Notes: generated from the letters alone by a model not told the origin. 64,000 nt of DNA from Saturnia japonica (GCA_033032175.1 CM065309.1:18352001-18416000), one strand, 5' to 3'; counted from the stretch's first letter, positions 36,852 through 49,184 are shown. Numbers and translations: made by a program.

Positions 36852-36883
36852 TAGCGTTTTGGCACGCCGCGTCGATCGACGTG

Positions 36884-36894
36884 GGTTCGAATCC
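36884..36894 (+). promoter_or_regulatory. Pol III B box of SINE
   Basis: GGTTCGAATCC is an exact match to the B-box consensus GGTTCGANTCC, the TFIIIC contact in tRNA genes and tRNA-derived SINEs. Confidence 0.85.
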
Positions 36895-37132
36895 CTGCTA
36901 TGCAAATACGTCGTGATGCAACACAAAAACATGGTGGGTTGGTATTTTCTAATGCCCGTCTGGCTATCTACCACCCTAAGTAAAAAATCTATTGCCAAGC
37001 ACTTATAGGTGTATTACGGTAGCTGCACTTGTGTACCAGTCTGCCTTGCAGCTATCTGACGTCACATCGTCACTTAACATAAGGCGAGATTGTGGTTAAA
37101 CGCTAAACATAATATAGTGAAAAAAAAAAAAC

Positions 37133-37419
37133 AAACCACAATATGAAATAATTCTAAAATATGAATCGATGTTTTTAAGCCTCACAAAGTTATCTTTAAC
37201 ATAACACAGACATAACAATGACGCCACATTCCCTCTACGAACTTAATAGGTCGTTAAGATAAGAAAAAATACAGTCCAGGAATGCATCACAAATAACTTT
37301 GGATGAAAGTGAGCCTAATTACGCATAAAAATGAAAGTGACCCTTGTTAGAATTATTTCTTAAAAAAAAAATTATATAAAATATTTTTTTGAAGTTACGC
37401 CAAATCTATACATAATATA
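37133..37419. other. No gene seen
   Basis: AT-rich spacer between a SINE and a family B repeat. Confidence 0.5.
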
Positions 37420-38108
37420 ATAAAGCGGAAAAGCTTTTTCTTTGTTTAAACACGCTAATCTCTGGAACTACCAGTCGGATTCGAAAAATTCTTTTTGTAT
37501 ATAATAGCCAAACAATCTAGGAATAGTATAGATTATTAAGAATTAGGCTAACACTATCAGATAGCATTAAATATAGATTTTTGTTACGTAAGTCGGAAGT
37601 CAAGGCCTTCCCGAACTACTTTAGCCGCGTGCTCTGGCGTAATCGTTAATGACACGTAAATACAATGTTCTGCAATAATATTGGTCCTTAGTATATTTAA
37701 AAAAAAAGTCAGCGATAGAACATGCCTATCTCTTATAACATAAGCCACGATAAGGTATTTTGTGACAAAGATTTGTTGAAAATTAAAAAGTAATTTATAA
37801 ACATTATTTTTAGACATAGCCTTTACAAACGAAATTTACTTCATCATAAAATCAATATTATAAAGTTAAATTTTGTTTTTTAGAATTGTTTGGGCAAATA
37901 GTTTAGTAGATAATAGATTATAGTAAAGTATAAGTTCTTGTGAGCGTGCGTACCTACATAAGTACACATTTTTTTTAAGACTCATTAAATTCAGTGCTCC
38001 TAACAAGATGGTAATTATGGTAATAAAAAAGGAATTTTGGTTACCTTAGTAACTGTACCCTAGTACTGTAGTCCACGCAAGCGCAGCTGCGGGCGCAACT
38101 AGTTGTTA
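37420..38108 (-). repeat. Family B, long reverse copy
   Basis: Runs from 'aaacacgctaatctctggaa' with 'ctaccagtcggattcgaaaa', through 'gttacgtaagtcggaagtca' and 'aaagtcagcgata..catgcc', to 'gcagctgcgggcgcaactag'. Nearly collinear with 56285-56942. On the complement it starts with the 'actagt.gcgcccgc' end. The 77-codon minus frame at 37584-37817 lies inside and is not a gene. Confidence 0.8.
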
Positions 38109-38645
38109 ATATTATCTCATTTATAAGTAGGATGCTCCGAAGCGAACTACTGTAATCGATGTTTCACTATATGTATGACCATCATCCATTAGTGCTTGTA
38201 GTAGCACTACCACGCAATACAGCAATGAAATTGTTTTACTTTTGGATTTTCTTAAAGGCATTTTTATGGCGCTACAGATGCGCTAAGAGAACATAGATTT
38301 TAAAAGTAGTTATTCTAGAATGAAACATAAAAATGAAGAAAAAGTCTGATTATCCGTAATAACATCAACTTCGGTATTGGGTTGACAAGTAAACCATTGG
38401 AAGCAACATACGCAGACGTACTAACTGTGTTGAACGTTATATTGATTGCGTGTGCTCTCTTCTTTTAGACATAACACGTTATCTACAGCAATCGACAGAC
38501 TCATTCCGAACGATTGGATCCGATGATACTTGTACTACTGAAACTCGAAATTAATATACTACACGATAACATAATTTATGTCGATTTCTTTTCGATATTT
38601 AACAACTTTAAAAACAAAATTGTATAAACCTTTACGGTGCAGAAC
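38109..38645. other. No gene seen
   Basis: No supported feature. Confidence 0.5.
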
Positions 38646-38894
38646 TTAGCGCCAATATAGAAAAATGGGAAAGGCTAAAGTCCTGATGATATACAATTTA
38701 GTCTTCTTGAGTATGTTTCGGTCTTTCCACACTTTCCCTAGCTGGATCATCGCCGATTTAGCCATTCCAATGCGCCATCTGATTTCTCTTTCTGAGCCAC
38801 CTTTGTTTGATATGCTCGTGCCTAAGTACATAAATTCTAGTACTATAAGAAATTGACCGAGTGCGTGGAGGTGATATAATATCATCCAAACCAA
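38646..38894 (-). pseudogene. LINE reverse-transcriptase C-terminal fragment
   Basis: A minus-strand frame of about 82 codons contains 'FMYLGTSISNKGGSEREIRW' and 'RIGMAKSAM', 'LGKVWKDRNI', 'KTKLYIIRTLAFPIFLY'. This is the segment downstream of the catalytic domain in the RTE-like LINEs widespread in insects (pattern F.YLGs.I...G....EI..RI..A..A...L..IW....I...TK......L..PI..Y). The frame stops just after 'FPIFLY', where the intact protein would continue to a conserved 'ETW' region. An isolated fossil with no EN or catalytic motif nearby. Confidence 0.85.
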
Positions 38895-39052
38895 ACATAT
38901 TTTTTATTATCGAGAAATAAAGCGTATAGTACTTGTAGAGCTTACCGTACCGTGGGAAAGTAATATACCTAAAGACATCGCAATAAAAATATTATGATCT
39001 ATGTAATGAGCTAACCAAAAACGGCTATGCGGTTAACTTATATGCGGCATGA

Positions 39053-39226
39053 GTGGGAGCAAGAGGTATTCCAGCGAAATCTCTCTATAACTTAGTAAAA
39101 AACCTCGGCCTGTCGAGAGCTGCAGTGAGATCTATTCTAGAACGGATGTCTAAAGCAGCATTAACAGGCTTTTACCAAATCTGGCTTGGCAGGGAGGGCA
39201 TCGCGGGCAGTAAAGATAAGCGCTGA
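39053..39226 (+). pseudogene. Probable LINE polyprotein C-terminal fragment
   Basis: A plus-strand frame reads 'VGARGIPAKSLYNLVKNLGL', 'SRAAVRSILERMSKAALTG', 'FYQIWLGREGIAGSKDKR', then stop. It resembles the C-terminal 'GARG..AKSLY.LL..LGL....' and 'SKAAL.GS..IW..R' segment of non-LTR retrotransposon polyproteins annotated in lepidopteran genomes. The frame is closed upstream by a stop at 39050-39052, immediately preceded by compatible residues. Downstream (39227-39390) is GC-richer, consistent with 3' UTR. Fragment only; assignment from memory of the family pattern. Confidence 0.55.
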
Positions 39227-39399
39227 TGTGCATCATAAGAGGCCCCTTAAACCTACACCTGGGTTGCAAATTCCGGGGGCTGCTCGTGTTTTCCTCTCTC
39301 TGCCACACAATGAACCCGGCACCCGCAATTTGAGTCCATGGAATGTTAAGATGTTTGTCTCTCTAATATGTAGTTATGTAAAAATATGTTAGTCATACA

Positions 39400-40734
39400 G
39401 GCAAATTTCAATAGACATTTATGAGCCAACTGATTTAGATTAAGATACATTGAATATTTATTGAGTCTTTACAATCGAGCAAATTTAATAATTTCGAAGT
39501 AAAATGTAAATAATAAGTCGATATTAAATTTAAAACCTTCACATTTTAAAGTGTTTGTCTCACTTAATCCACGGGACGGATATTTGTAATACTTATAAAC
39601 GAGAATAAAATCTTTCACAATCGAAAAGTGTAAATGGCTGCGACATCCCGTAGTAAATTATTGGGAATAGAGCAACCAATTGCCTTTTCGCCCACACCAG
39701 TGAAGCACTGTTGTTAGGCTTAATTGAACGATTTATTAAAACGTACGACAAGTGTATGCTGTTTAACCCGAATAATGACATTATAACTAAGCTAATATAT
39801 TTAAAGTTATTATAAAAGCCATTTACTATATCAAATAGCTTATGGTCTCGATTTAGTCTGTTTAAATGAGATAAAAGTAATTATATTTTTTCTTTTGACA
39901 ACTGAATCATAAATAATAAATCTAAAGAAATTTCTAAAACGTTGTGTTTTTGTTTTGCAATTTTGCAACACGGATGAAGTCACTAGCAGAAATTAGTATT
40001 AAAATAAACAGTAATGTAAGATGATTATTAAGATTGAAAATTGGGTTGTTTCTGGAATATGCCGTACTTTCCATTAAGCACTTTGGAGTCATTTTCCCAA
40101 ATTAATATGAAAACAAATAGATAATTTATTTCGAACATTATCACTGGCTAAAATATTTTAGAACCTCAGACATAAATTATTCCGAATTATAATAAGTAGG
40201 CAATATTCTCAAACGTATGACCGACTTAAAATATACATTCACTCGCCTCGCCAATCAAGTTCTACTATCTTCCAATTGATATAATATAATGATGTACGGA
40301 TGTACATATATCATTTAACTCGATAAGTATAACCGCTGCCACAATGAACTGTAATGCTGTATAATATACGTAACTATGATTCCGAATGATGGGCCACTTC
40401 CACCGAATTATATTTATTATTGTTACAACTTTCCATGTGGCAACATCTTTAATAAAACTTATATGTATTAGTTTTGGCAATATTGCCAGATTACAGTTGT
40501 TGGTTTACCCAACCAATAACCTTTTTGGTGGGATCTTGATCTGTTATGAGGTGATTTTTTATTTATTTATAAACATACATTAATTTGTATTTTATAATTT
40601 AGTGAAAGTGTTAGATATCATAAATATATTTATAAAGCGCTATAAAATTTGGTTAATAGATTTTGGCGCATTTTGTAGAGGGTAAAATTGAGAGGTGCGC
40701 GGGCGTCATGTGACAGAAGTTTTTTTTTAAACTG
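39400..40734. other. No gene seen
   Basis: AT-rich; overlapping 65-71 codon frames on both strands at 40265-40583 have no recognisable product. Confidence 0.55.
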
Positions 40735-40815
40735 ACTATACTGTTAGCCATAAGGGCCCTGCCCTGGAGTCTCAGACGGCTTTTACAGCTTCACCGTGGC
40801 TTGGGGTGAACCACC
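40735..40815 (-). repeat. Family H fragment, inverted
   Basis: Complement reads 'caccccaagccacggtgaag' with 'ctgtaaaagcc' and 'gagactccaggg', matching the extended part of 20369-20930. Confidence 0.65.
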
Positions 40816-40959
40816 ATCGTGAAGTGAGACATTATGAAGTTAATCTGAATGATAGTTTTACTGAATCTTTTTTAAGTAAAATAATTTAACAATGATTAAT
40901 TAAACATTATATATTACTATGTTAAAATAATGTATATTTATATAAAATATTAATTTAAT

Positions 40960-41165
40960 TTTTAACCAACTTTCGATTTTTTTTCTATGAATGTTCAGCC
41001 ATAACTTTTTTGTTTATGAACCGATTTGGATGATTCTTTTTTTATTTGATAGTGGATACCTCAAGGGTTGGTCCCATTTTAATTTTACATTATTATCATT
41101 GATGTGGCTGGATAACTTCCTCATGTTGATGGCGCGTGGGATACAATTTTTGGAGTTCTTTTTTT
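40960..41165 (+). repeat. Family C, copy 2
   Basis: 'ttcagccataacttttttgt', 'ttatgaaccgatttggatga', 'tggatacctcaagggttggt' and 'cccattttaattttac', the same order as 14755 and the complement of 61600-61800. Confidence 0.78.
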
Positions 41166-41245
41166 AAATCAAAATATATAACATCTTACGTGCGGTACAT
41201 AAGTACTTATTTTTTATTTCTCAACGGTATGGTAAATAACATTTT

Positions 41246-41312
41246 CAACACATTTGCTCAAAAAATGCATTTACGAAACCTGTATGTATTACATTGTTCG
41301 AACGTAAGTTAC
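41246..41312 (+). repeat. Repeat G, copy 2
   Basis: 'aacacatttgctcaaaaaat' and 'gcatttacga.acctg' with 'tacattgttcgaa', as at 13476-13545. Confidence 0.6.
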
Positions 41313-41669
41313 TAACCTACTAATTAAGTACAACCTGAAATAACTATTTTATATAGCGGATTTTAGAGGCGCGACGACGATCATATTACATTATGACATG
41401 AAATAATAACCTAAATACAGCGGCGTGAAGCTGATAAATCATGCATCACGCAACCATTGACGAGTTATCGACTGATTCTATCGGTATCTTTCGCTATAAT
41501 TTAATAAATGAAGTTATTAGAATGGTATCCGATGGTCATTTATGCTCGTAACACGTCAATTGGTGTAGCGTCACTACAATAATAGTTGATACACACTGCT
41601 GTTAACTTTGATGAACACATAAATAAACAAACATAAATAATAACATTTAAAACCGAGTTTATTTGGTAT

Positions 41670-41780
41670 TTTTCTTCGAACTGACTACTATTATCCTTAA
41701 GGACCCTGGGACCATCAGAGACTTTGCAGCTCACCGCGCTTGAGGGTGAGTGCGAAAGGCACTCAGCCACGAAAGCGAGG
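41670..41780 (-). repeat. Family H fragment, inverted
   Basis: Complement reads 'ctcgctttcgtggctgagtg', 'cctttcgcactcaccctcaa', 'gcgcggtgagctgcaaag' and 'gatggtcccagggtcctta', related to 20800-20890. The minus 76-codon frame here is part of the repeat. Confidence 0.6.
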
Positions 41781-41784
41781 CAAC

Positions 41785-43735
41785 AAGCTCAAGAAAGGGG
41801 GGTTATTTGGTATACCAAGTTCCATTTGTAGGTGTGATAATAATGAATTAATGATTACTTTATTGCACAAATAGTTTGTACACTGACGAGATTAATGCTA
41901 TAAAGCATTTTCTTCCAGCTAACCAGCGATAATGTGAAAAAAATATTTTTGTCGGTAGACGGTAGAGTAATAGGAAATTAATTTTCAAAATAAAACAAAC
42001 ATGAGCAAACACACATAGTATATAAAACTAGAAAAGTAATAAAATTTAAAAACAAAAAAACATATACAAAATAAAATAGAAATAAATTAAAAATGCAAAA
42101 TTTTTGATCACTCTGTCTCTTGTTTATTAAACAAATTGTGTTATTTTATTTTGGTCCATGATGTTTTATTTTTTTAGCTTTGTATTTTAGCAATGCTAAA
42201 TGTTTATTTGTCAAAGAAAGAAAACAGAATAATATACTGTTTACATTACTGCGACTATAAGTACTACTTATTATCTAGAAAATGACACTCCAATGAGGAT
42301 ATTACAAGTATCAATTACAATGTGCCTATATAAAATTAAAACCATCGTTCAATTTCTTGCCAATCCATCTCGTGAAAAGACTTTTTTTCCTGAACTCGGG
42401 GTAGTTTTTGCGTCTGAAAATTGAATTATTTTATTTTGTTTTCCATACATGAAGGAATAGGGCTATTTTTATTTTTGATTAAATTACAGCATATTTGTCA
42501 ATTGTAAGTTAGATATGTAGCATTTTTTGCGGAGCAGTGTGTACAACTCAATCATCCATATTACATCCAGTCATTATGTAACCTTTAACCTTCGACCCTC
42601 GTAGCTACCATAGTAGGTAATATTTTGTACCGCATCAATTATACTCAGTAGGAAATGCAATCGTTACGCGATCTCATTACATCGATTACGTTGTCGAAAA
42701 ATTCTTGTATAATTGTAAATATGTACGATTCGATATGCGTAATTTCGGTCATTATTATATTATGGGGTTTCGTGATCAAAAAATCGTTTTATTAACTTGT
42801 ATCGCGGTTTTTAGAAGCTGACAAATCTGGTATTTTCTTAATCTTTGGTAGTAGACAGTTGTTTGTTGGTCAATAATCCTTTATTTGATATTCAAGAGAA
42901 TTCAACGGTGTGTCCTGTTTTCCTTTCGCGTCTGGGAGGCCATAAAGTGCTTATGATGGTGGGCCTATAGGCAATATTTATATGTACTTAATTTAGACAA
43001 ACTGTTTGACTATTGTCGCTCACAAATACTTCTACGGTGCATAAACAACAAGGAGAAAAGAAATCTTTAGTCATCTATTTATTCTATCTTAAGGTATATT
43101 CCTGAAAATTACCCTTTAAATAGCTACTGAAACTGGCCATTTTTTTGTATCTGATCTATTATTGATATAACATTTTAGAAAGAAATCAGTCGACAATATA
43201 TTTCGGAAGGTTGGTCAATATGATTTTTTTCAACTGTAGAGAGTAATATTGCGTATTCGTAGATACGTCCGACAGGTCGACACTCAAGACGACTGCATTT
43301 GAGCACCTCGTTGTTTATATTCTAAAATATTATGAAATAAAAACACTTATATTTCATATTATCCAAATCGCTACTTGCTATCCAGTTACTTGAATCTGTC
43401 AATTAAAGCTACGAATACGAATATGTTGATAGATCGACGCTATGTTGCGGCACTTCGACATTTGACCTGCATTGAAATAATACGCTGGTAGCAGCGATCA
43501 GCAAGATAAATGTTTTTGATGACGGTAATATTATTACAACGTATTTGCAAATAGGTCCGATGAGAACGTAAAGTACTTGAAATATTGTGAAGTTGGGAAG
43601 GGATTTAATTATTGCACAAGATTAGACTAATCCAGTAAGGCTGTATTCACCTGCAAATACGTCATACTGTACTATTCTACAGTCAATTTCTCATATCGTT
43701 TCTATTAATTTTCATTATACAAATCTCTTGGCTGC
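41785..43735. other. No gene seen
   Basis: AT-rich. 41845-41905 ('ttactttattgcacaaatag') resembles the 3' end of a LINE in minus orientation but has no coding support. Confidence 0.5.
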
Positions 43736-43737
43736 AT

Positions 43738-44041
43738 TGAAGCAATGATGGCGCAGTGACACCATGTATGGACTACTTGTTGATTGACGTGAGTTCGAAT
43801 TCCTGCAATGAGCCTGAGTTTTCGGTGAAGGAAAACATCGTGATTAAACCATAGCATGGTGGTAGGGCTTTTTCTAATGCACGCGTGGCTAGCTACCACC
43901 CTCAAATTGATAATCTGTCGGCAAGTACCAATGGGTATATTCCGGCAGCTGTACTTGATAGCCAGTCTTCCACTAGGTGTTTCGTCACTTAAGAACGGGC
44001 GAGATTGTGACCACATCGCTAAAATTATAACAATAAAAAAG
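43738..44041 (+). mobile_element. SINE family A, full-length forward copy
   Basis: Head 'gaagcaatgatggcgcagtg' with A box TGGCGCAGTGA (43749-43759) and a B box with one extra T ('agttcgaattcc', 43792-43803). The body has 'gttttcggtgaaggaaaaca', 'accatagcatggtggtaggg', 'gtggctagctaccaccctca' and 'cggcaagtaccaatgggtat'; the tail has 'gggcgagattgtgaccacat' and ends in AATAAAAAAG. Frames of 103 and 125 codons on opposite strands cross it and are spurious. Confidence 0.88.
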
Positions 44042-44501
44042 AATTTAACTTCATTTCACTGTAAGTTTTCCCAAAGTTCCTGGTATCCGCAAAGTTTGTT
44101 TTTTGTTAAACGCCTGTTTAAGAAAGTCACTTTTCCTCTTACTTTAAGGAGTCCAGAGGTTATTTTAAAGACTACACTATTAACTCTGTCCTACATATAT
44201 AATAATTTTTATCCTTATTTTTATCAGCGTTAACTCTCTGTAAGTCTTAAACCTTTCACTTTAGAAGAGAGAGGGTCTTAGTCTACCATGGGTGTCCCTT
44301 GTACTATAATTTTGCATTTGAAACATCCAGTTGTTCAGGCTTTAAAACTTAAAAGCATACTTGAACAATCGGTATGCATATTGTGATTTCTTCGATATGA
44401 CGTTCAAACCATACAGTTATCCAAGGTTCAAATTTTACTTACCCAAATACGCGGGGCAATCTATTTCCCTTGAACTGTAAAATTATAGTAATAAATCTAT
44501 A
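44042..44501. other. No gene seen
   Basis: Nothing recognised. Confidence 0.5.
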
Positions 44502-44944
44502 GAATGTGTTGGCGACAGAACAGTTGTTTTTCGTGTCTTAGGTTAGGGTATTATGTGTTATTATTATATTGACGTGTTATATATTATGTGTTACGATAAG
44601 ATAGATTAATACTGACAATATTATAGAAAAATGTAAGCGAATACGCTACATTACAAGTTGCATGTTATATATTAAGATGTATATAAACGATTATGTATTG
44701 TGTGTCACATATGTGAAAATATAACTAATATAGAATAGATTAACATATAGAGTAAGCCAATAGATTAAGTATATTAAATGTTATAGAGATTTTTCGAGCA
44801 GAAAATAGTGACGTCGCCCGTAAATTACATTGTTTTTGGCTTATGTACGGAATGTATATTATAAGTGAATATGTAATGGATAGGTAATTCAAAGAGGAAC
44901 ATTTTGATATATGACATGTGTACATAAGATATATAATGAGAGAA

Positions 44945-44952
44945 ATATAAAG
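44945..44952 (+). promoter_or_regulatory. TATA-like box in the solo LTR
   Basis: ATATAAAG, 45-60 bases before the polyadenylation signals. This short R region is plausible, but the start site is inferred. Confidence 0.5.
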
Positions 44953-44996
44953 AGTTTAACAGGGCAACCAACGCGAAAAGTAAAATTAAAACACGA

Positions 44997-45013
44997 AATA
45001 AACACGGAATAAA
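44997..45013 (+). promoter_or_regulatory. Two AATAAA polyadenylation signals in the solo LTR
   Basis: AATAAA at 44997-45002 and again at 45008-45013, just before the GC-rich part of the LTR; the expected place for the R/U5 junction. Confidence 0.6.
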
Positions 45014-45375
45014 ACGGGGCTCTCTTTACGGTCATTCCTCGAACCACTTAAGCTCGAAGAAGGGCCGTATTGGGCACGGTGCAATTCAACCAGTCTACAA
45101 GTACAAGCAACGAGTAACTACAAGAAGAAAGCTTTGGTCGTCCTGCGAACAATCAACAAGGTATCGACTTTCATTGAAGACCCGGCACCTCAAGCGGTCG
45201 TGCATTATTGCACCCCCCGGACCCCCTCACCACTAACATCACGCCGCCCACTGGCATCCGTACGGTATCTACGAGACGGGCATCCGGCGCAACAAAACGC
45301 CCGTCCAAACCGGGGAAACGTCACCCCCCCCCCCTCCCTCACGCAGAGGGGAAGTGACGCGTACCCAACAGAATG

Positions 45376-46909
45376 CTATTTTAATCATTTTCTTAAAGCG
45401 AAGTTATTGTAAGTTACTTCTGTTACTGTCACTCATGTAAGGTAACTCAATCAAGACTTCCACGTCATCGATAAGTTATTAAACTTAAACACTGGTTGGT
45501 GTATATGTATTATTTCTTCATATATTAATAATTTTGAAAATTAATCATTATTGAAATATCAGGATAAAGTATTTTAACTGATTTCGTACTATGAGGCCAC
45601 ATATTTGGCTTCAAGAGCAAAATGGACTTTAATTAGAATTATGAAACGGCTCGAAGGACCAAATCCTCCTTAATTAAAATTATCATTTATAGTTGTTGCT
45701 AAGTTTGCTTGAACAATTGAGAAAAAATATAATTTATAGAATTTTTTATTACATTAATAACTTAACACAACATACACCATGTTTCTTAGTTACATAAAAA
45801 TAACTTTACTTAAAACTCTTAAAAAATCACCATTCTATCTGACTTTGGTCATATTAAAAAAACTGAAGATAAATTTGAATATGGATTGAAAAATCCTATT
45901 ATCGTGTCCTATTTTTTATAAATTATACGAGCATTTATAAATGCTAATAGATGTATCTTTATGTATATTTTAAAATATACAGTGTTATTTTATTTAGTAA
46001 ATATTTACTTTTTTCTAGGAAAGGAAAGGGCAGGTGGTTGGGAAATTAATAAAATGGACTTCCGTCAATGGAAATAATTTATTCAGTGTGAATAAGAATT
46101 AAAAGTGATAATATTCTTTTATAAATTTGGTTCGTTTCCTGCATTTAACATTCCGCAAATGCGGTAGTAGGAAATGCGAGTCATAAATCCTATAAAAGTG
46201 CCATTAAAATGCTTGATAGAGCTCGACGGTTCAAAGTTATTTAAGGATGAAATTATTAAAAATAGTTTGGATTGCGAGAGAGGTAACGCCTTTTATCGAA
46301 AGATAGATTTAAAAGAAAGATGCAAGAGTCTGTACTCTTATGACTCTGTAGTTATTTAGTATTTCATACACGACAATTTTTTCAAAAAAGATCAACGATT
46401 AATATTCTTTAGGTAATTAGATATGCGTTTTTTTGTGTAATCGCTTTATTGTTTTTTTTTTTAATTTATTGTGTTATTAATTATTATGGAGACAGATCAT
46501 TCTCCTATAAATATAAGTTAAGGTAGAAAGATCTATACAGGGTCACTGTGAACAGATTTTATTTGCGATAACAGTTAAATTTGCAAAGGCTAAACTAAGC
46601 GTAATAAACATTCACTTCGCTATCCTTAACCTTCAGAAGGAACCCAATTTATTAACCAAGCATAACGTGAATTAAAGTGTGAGAAAATGACTATCAGAAT
46701 AGTCTACAGCAGGAAGATAGAAAAATAGGACGCATTGTAAACAGTCACGGTCTGCTTACGATTCCCGTGTGAGGGTGCCAATCATGAGTATAACAACTTC
46801 ATTAAGTGTTATTTCATACGATAGATAACAACTAACAATTTTTTATAATGTGCACAATCATAGGATTGTGCTATTTTCTTGCATAATAAGAAGACTTTTA
46901 TCCTTCTCC
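45376..46909. other. No gene seen
   Basis: AT-rich. A 61-codon plus frame (46174-46359) is compositionally normal but has no recognisable motif and is within chance expectation. Confidence 0.55.
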
Positions 46910-47010
46910 TGGAATAGAAAGAAAGAAATATTTATTTATAACAAAGACATTTGAGACTACAGTAACAGTAACAAAAAATCAAATGCCAGTTGTTACAAAA
47001 CGGTCCCAGC
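46910..47010 (-). repeat. LINE 3'-end-like segment
   Basis: 'gaaagaaagaaatatttatt', 'tataacaaagacatttgaga' and 'ctacagtaac' match 62975-63025 and resemble the 3' ends of lepidopteran LINEs in reverse. Confidence 0.55.
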
Positions 47011-48249
47011 TCAGCATAAAATACACATAATATACGTATTAAGTATCTAAAACGGCTAGGGAACTTTTATTTTACGAGTTATGTATATGGTATAAGTAAT
47101 TGTTAAAGGTTAAATTTTCCAAAAAAGGTTAATTAATTAATACTGTCGAAGTTTTAAAGACGTTAATAAAGTCGTGAAACTTGACATGTTCGCTTGTGGC
47201 AATACGATAAAAATAATAATAAATTGGAAATGAATCTCTTAGAATAGTACATTTTTAAGATTCTTTATTTAAATCAACATTTGCTCTCAAGACTACTCAA
47301 TGCTTTTTCGATGTTATGTAAAATTGTATACATTCGTGATCTGTGACTAGTTAAAGCCTCGATCCATTTACCAGGCCATTCTAATTCGATCTAATACATG
47401 CCATCATCCGTAAGGTCAGGGTAAGCACCGCATGACATCAATGTGGTTTACTTGTCAGAATTTACACAACCTGTTTTTATATCCGCTTATAATTACCATT
47501 TATAATCTGTCTCAAACATACTTATTCCTCTATCTGTAATAGGATGATGTGCAATAGTTGGCATATCTTAAATAGTTTATATCTTTAATAATATCTTAGA
47601 TAGTTTAATCTAGAAAGAGTACTGGTTCGTGAAACATCTATCAAAATACAACAAATGCGTAATTGGCCACGTTTCAGCGTAAGACTTGCCACAAATGTAC
47701 TTCGTAAAAGGATTAAAATAAATACAGTTGAAATAGTATCACTATTTAAAATAAACATCAATTTAAGTAATGAGAAAACATGTGTACAAATGTCTTAATT
47801 AGAACTAAAGAGCAAAGTAACATTTAAAATAATGATAGCCTGAGGTACAGAGCAATAGAAGTGACTTAACAATCAACGCCTCATTCATCAATTTGCATAT
47901 CGCTATGTAATCGACATATTAAATTAAAATAAATATGTCTTTATTTAGCCAATGACCTTAATTCCCGTACATTTGTTTCGAAACAGACTATATGTTTGAC
48001 GGGATTTAAAGTGCAAAGTTGCGAAATCAAGCGAAATGCCACGTCCGCCCGGTCAAGGGTATCCGTGTTCTCAAGGTTAGGAGAACTACCATAATTAAGT
48101 CAAAATATATTTTTACAATCTTGTTCAGCTTAATCATCATGAAATTTACAATTTCTTTTATTATTATTGTAATGTAAACTTTCAAAAAATATTCAGTGTT
48201 TTATTCAGTCGAATGTACCAGTTCCATCGTACCTTATCCTTTCTAGAAA
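47011..48249. other. No gene seen
   Basis: AT-rich, no supported feature. Confidence 0.5.
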
Positions 48250-48490
48250 CCAGGAGAGTCGCTGTTGATATAGCTCTACTTCGTCACGCAATTTCTTGCC
48301 ACTACCCGAACAAGGTTCTGCCAAAATGCAGTGATAAACACCTTTAAATTTGACAGTTTAAATTCATTAACGACTTCCTTTCGGTCCTGTTCTTGGCATA
48401 CTTCATTAGTAAGTGATTGCACATCATCAATGTTTTCACATAAAGTACATTTGGGAGTCTCCCTTTTTCTCATGAGATATGTTCGCATGG
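48250..48490 (-). pseudogene. Possible LINE C-terminal zinc-knuckle region
   Basis: A minus-strand frame of 70 codons contains 'LMRKRETPKCTLCENIDDVQ', similar to the C-terminal 'R....P.C..C....D..H.L..C' segment found after the RT/RNase H of R1- and Jockey-type LINEs. The expected His/Cys partners are partly lost ('LTNEVCQEQ'). It ends at a stop at 48276-48278. Weak fossil; could also be chance. Confidence 0.45.
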
Positions 48491-48494
48491 TACA

Positions 48495-49184
48495 ATTTTA
48501 AGCCAATTCAGTCAAGTCTCCTCTTGATATTTAAGAAGATAGAAAAATCTAATTCGTTTGAGTAGCTCTCTAGTATGAAGGATCTAGATTTTTAACGTAA
48601 TTATAGTTTAGACGGTGTTACTTTCACATTGTATCATAAAAATAATAGCGAATGCTCGAGGCATTCAGCATATACAAACGACCTGCATCATTGCGCATCA
48701 ATATAATTGCATTACGTCTTTGATAAATGTTTTGTTGAGCGAATGAAAGTAATATTAGTCTATGAGGTGAGCTGAGACTCCTGTCTGGTCACTCTGACCC
48801 TTGGCAATCTAATGTATTAACAGTTTTTTCGGCTGCGTTGTGATTTAGTTTAGATGCGATGATGATGCACACGTTTTGTTTTTCTTCCAATCATTCATGT
48901 CCCTTAATTTGCCATCATCCTTAAGCTAAAATTTTCTCGTTGGGAAATCCTTTAAAGGAAGCTAACTAATAAACGAATTCGACTGCGTTTTGCTTGTGTC
49001 CTTAAAAAAATCTATACAAAAAGTGAAAAGTTCACGTTCAATAATGATTTTGTTTCTGATTATATTTTTGGACTTTTGCCCTTAAAGAACATATGTGCCC
49101 ATAGTACCTTAAAATAGAATTATATAAATGTACATATTCAAAAGCTACTTATTTACATATGACTAAAATCCTACTTTTTAATTA
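48495..49184. other. No gene seen
   Basis: No supported feature. Confidence 0.5.

Larger units (their letters stand above)
36835..37132 (+). mobile_element. SINE family A, best forward copy
   Basis: About 298 bp in forward orientation: a tRNA-like head with Pol III A and B boxes, a central body ('atggtgggttggtattttct', 'ggctatctaccacccta', 'ccaagcacttataggtgta'), and a tail ending in an A-run (37120-37131). SINEs of this build are transcribed by RNA polymerase III and copied by a LINE's reverse transcriptase. The body after the head has no coding capacity. The 60-codon minus frame here is spurious. Confidence 0.9.
44507..45370 (+). mobile_element. Solo LTR with 5-bp target duplication
   Basis: An 864-bp unit starting TGTTGG and ending CCAACA: a perfect 6-bp terminal inverted repeat with the TG...CA ends of LTR retrotransposons. 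It is flanked by an exact direct repeat GAATG at 44502-44506 and 45371-45375, the host target duplication. Inside are a TATA-like box (44945-44952) and two AATAAA signals (44997-45002, 45008-45013), then a GC-rich end, which fits a U3-R-U5 layout in plus orientation. There is no internal coding region, so recombination between the two LTRs of a former element is the likely origin. The superfamily (BEL/Pao, Gypsy or other) cannot be told from the LTR alone. A 92-codon frame at 45134-45412 crosses the right boundary and is therefore spurious. Confidence 0.88.

Noticed and set aside
36841..36910. A functional tRNA gene at the SINE head
   Set aside because: The boxes are good but the stems are not kept and the unit continues into the shared SINE body and A-tail.
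43705..44233. Overlapping 103- and 125-codon frames on opposite strands
   Set aside because: Both run through a full-length tRNA-derived SINE; SINEs do not code for protein and the same blocks occur broken in other copies.
45134..45412. GC-rich 92-codon frame
   Set aside because: It lies in the 3' part of the solo LTR and crosses the LTR boundary at 45370 into flanking host DNA, so it cannot be a conserved frame.
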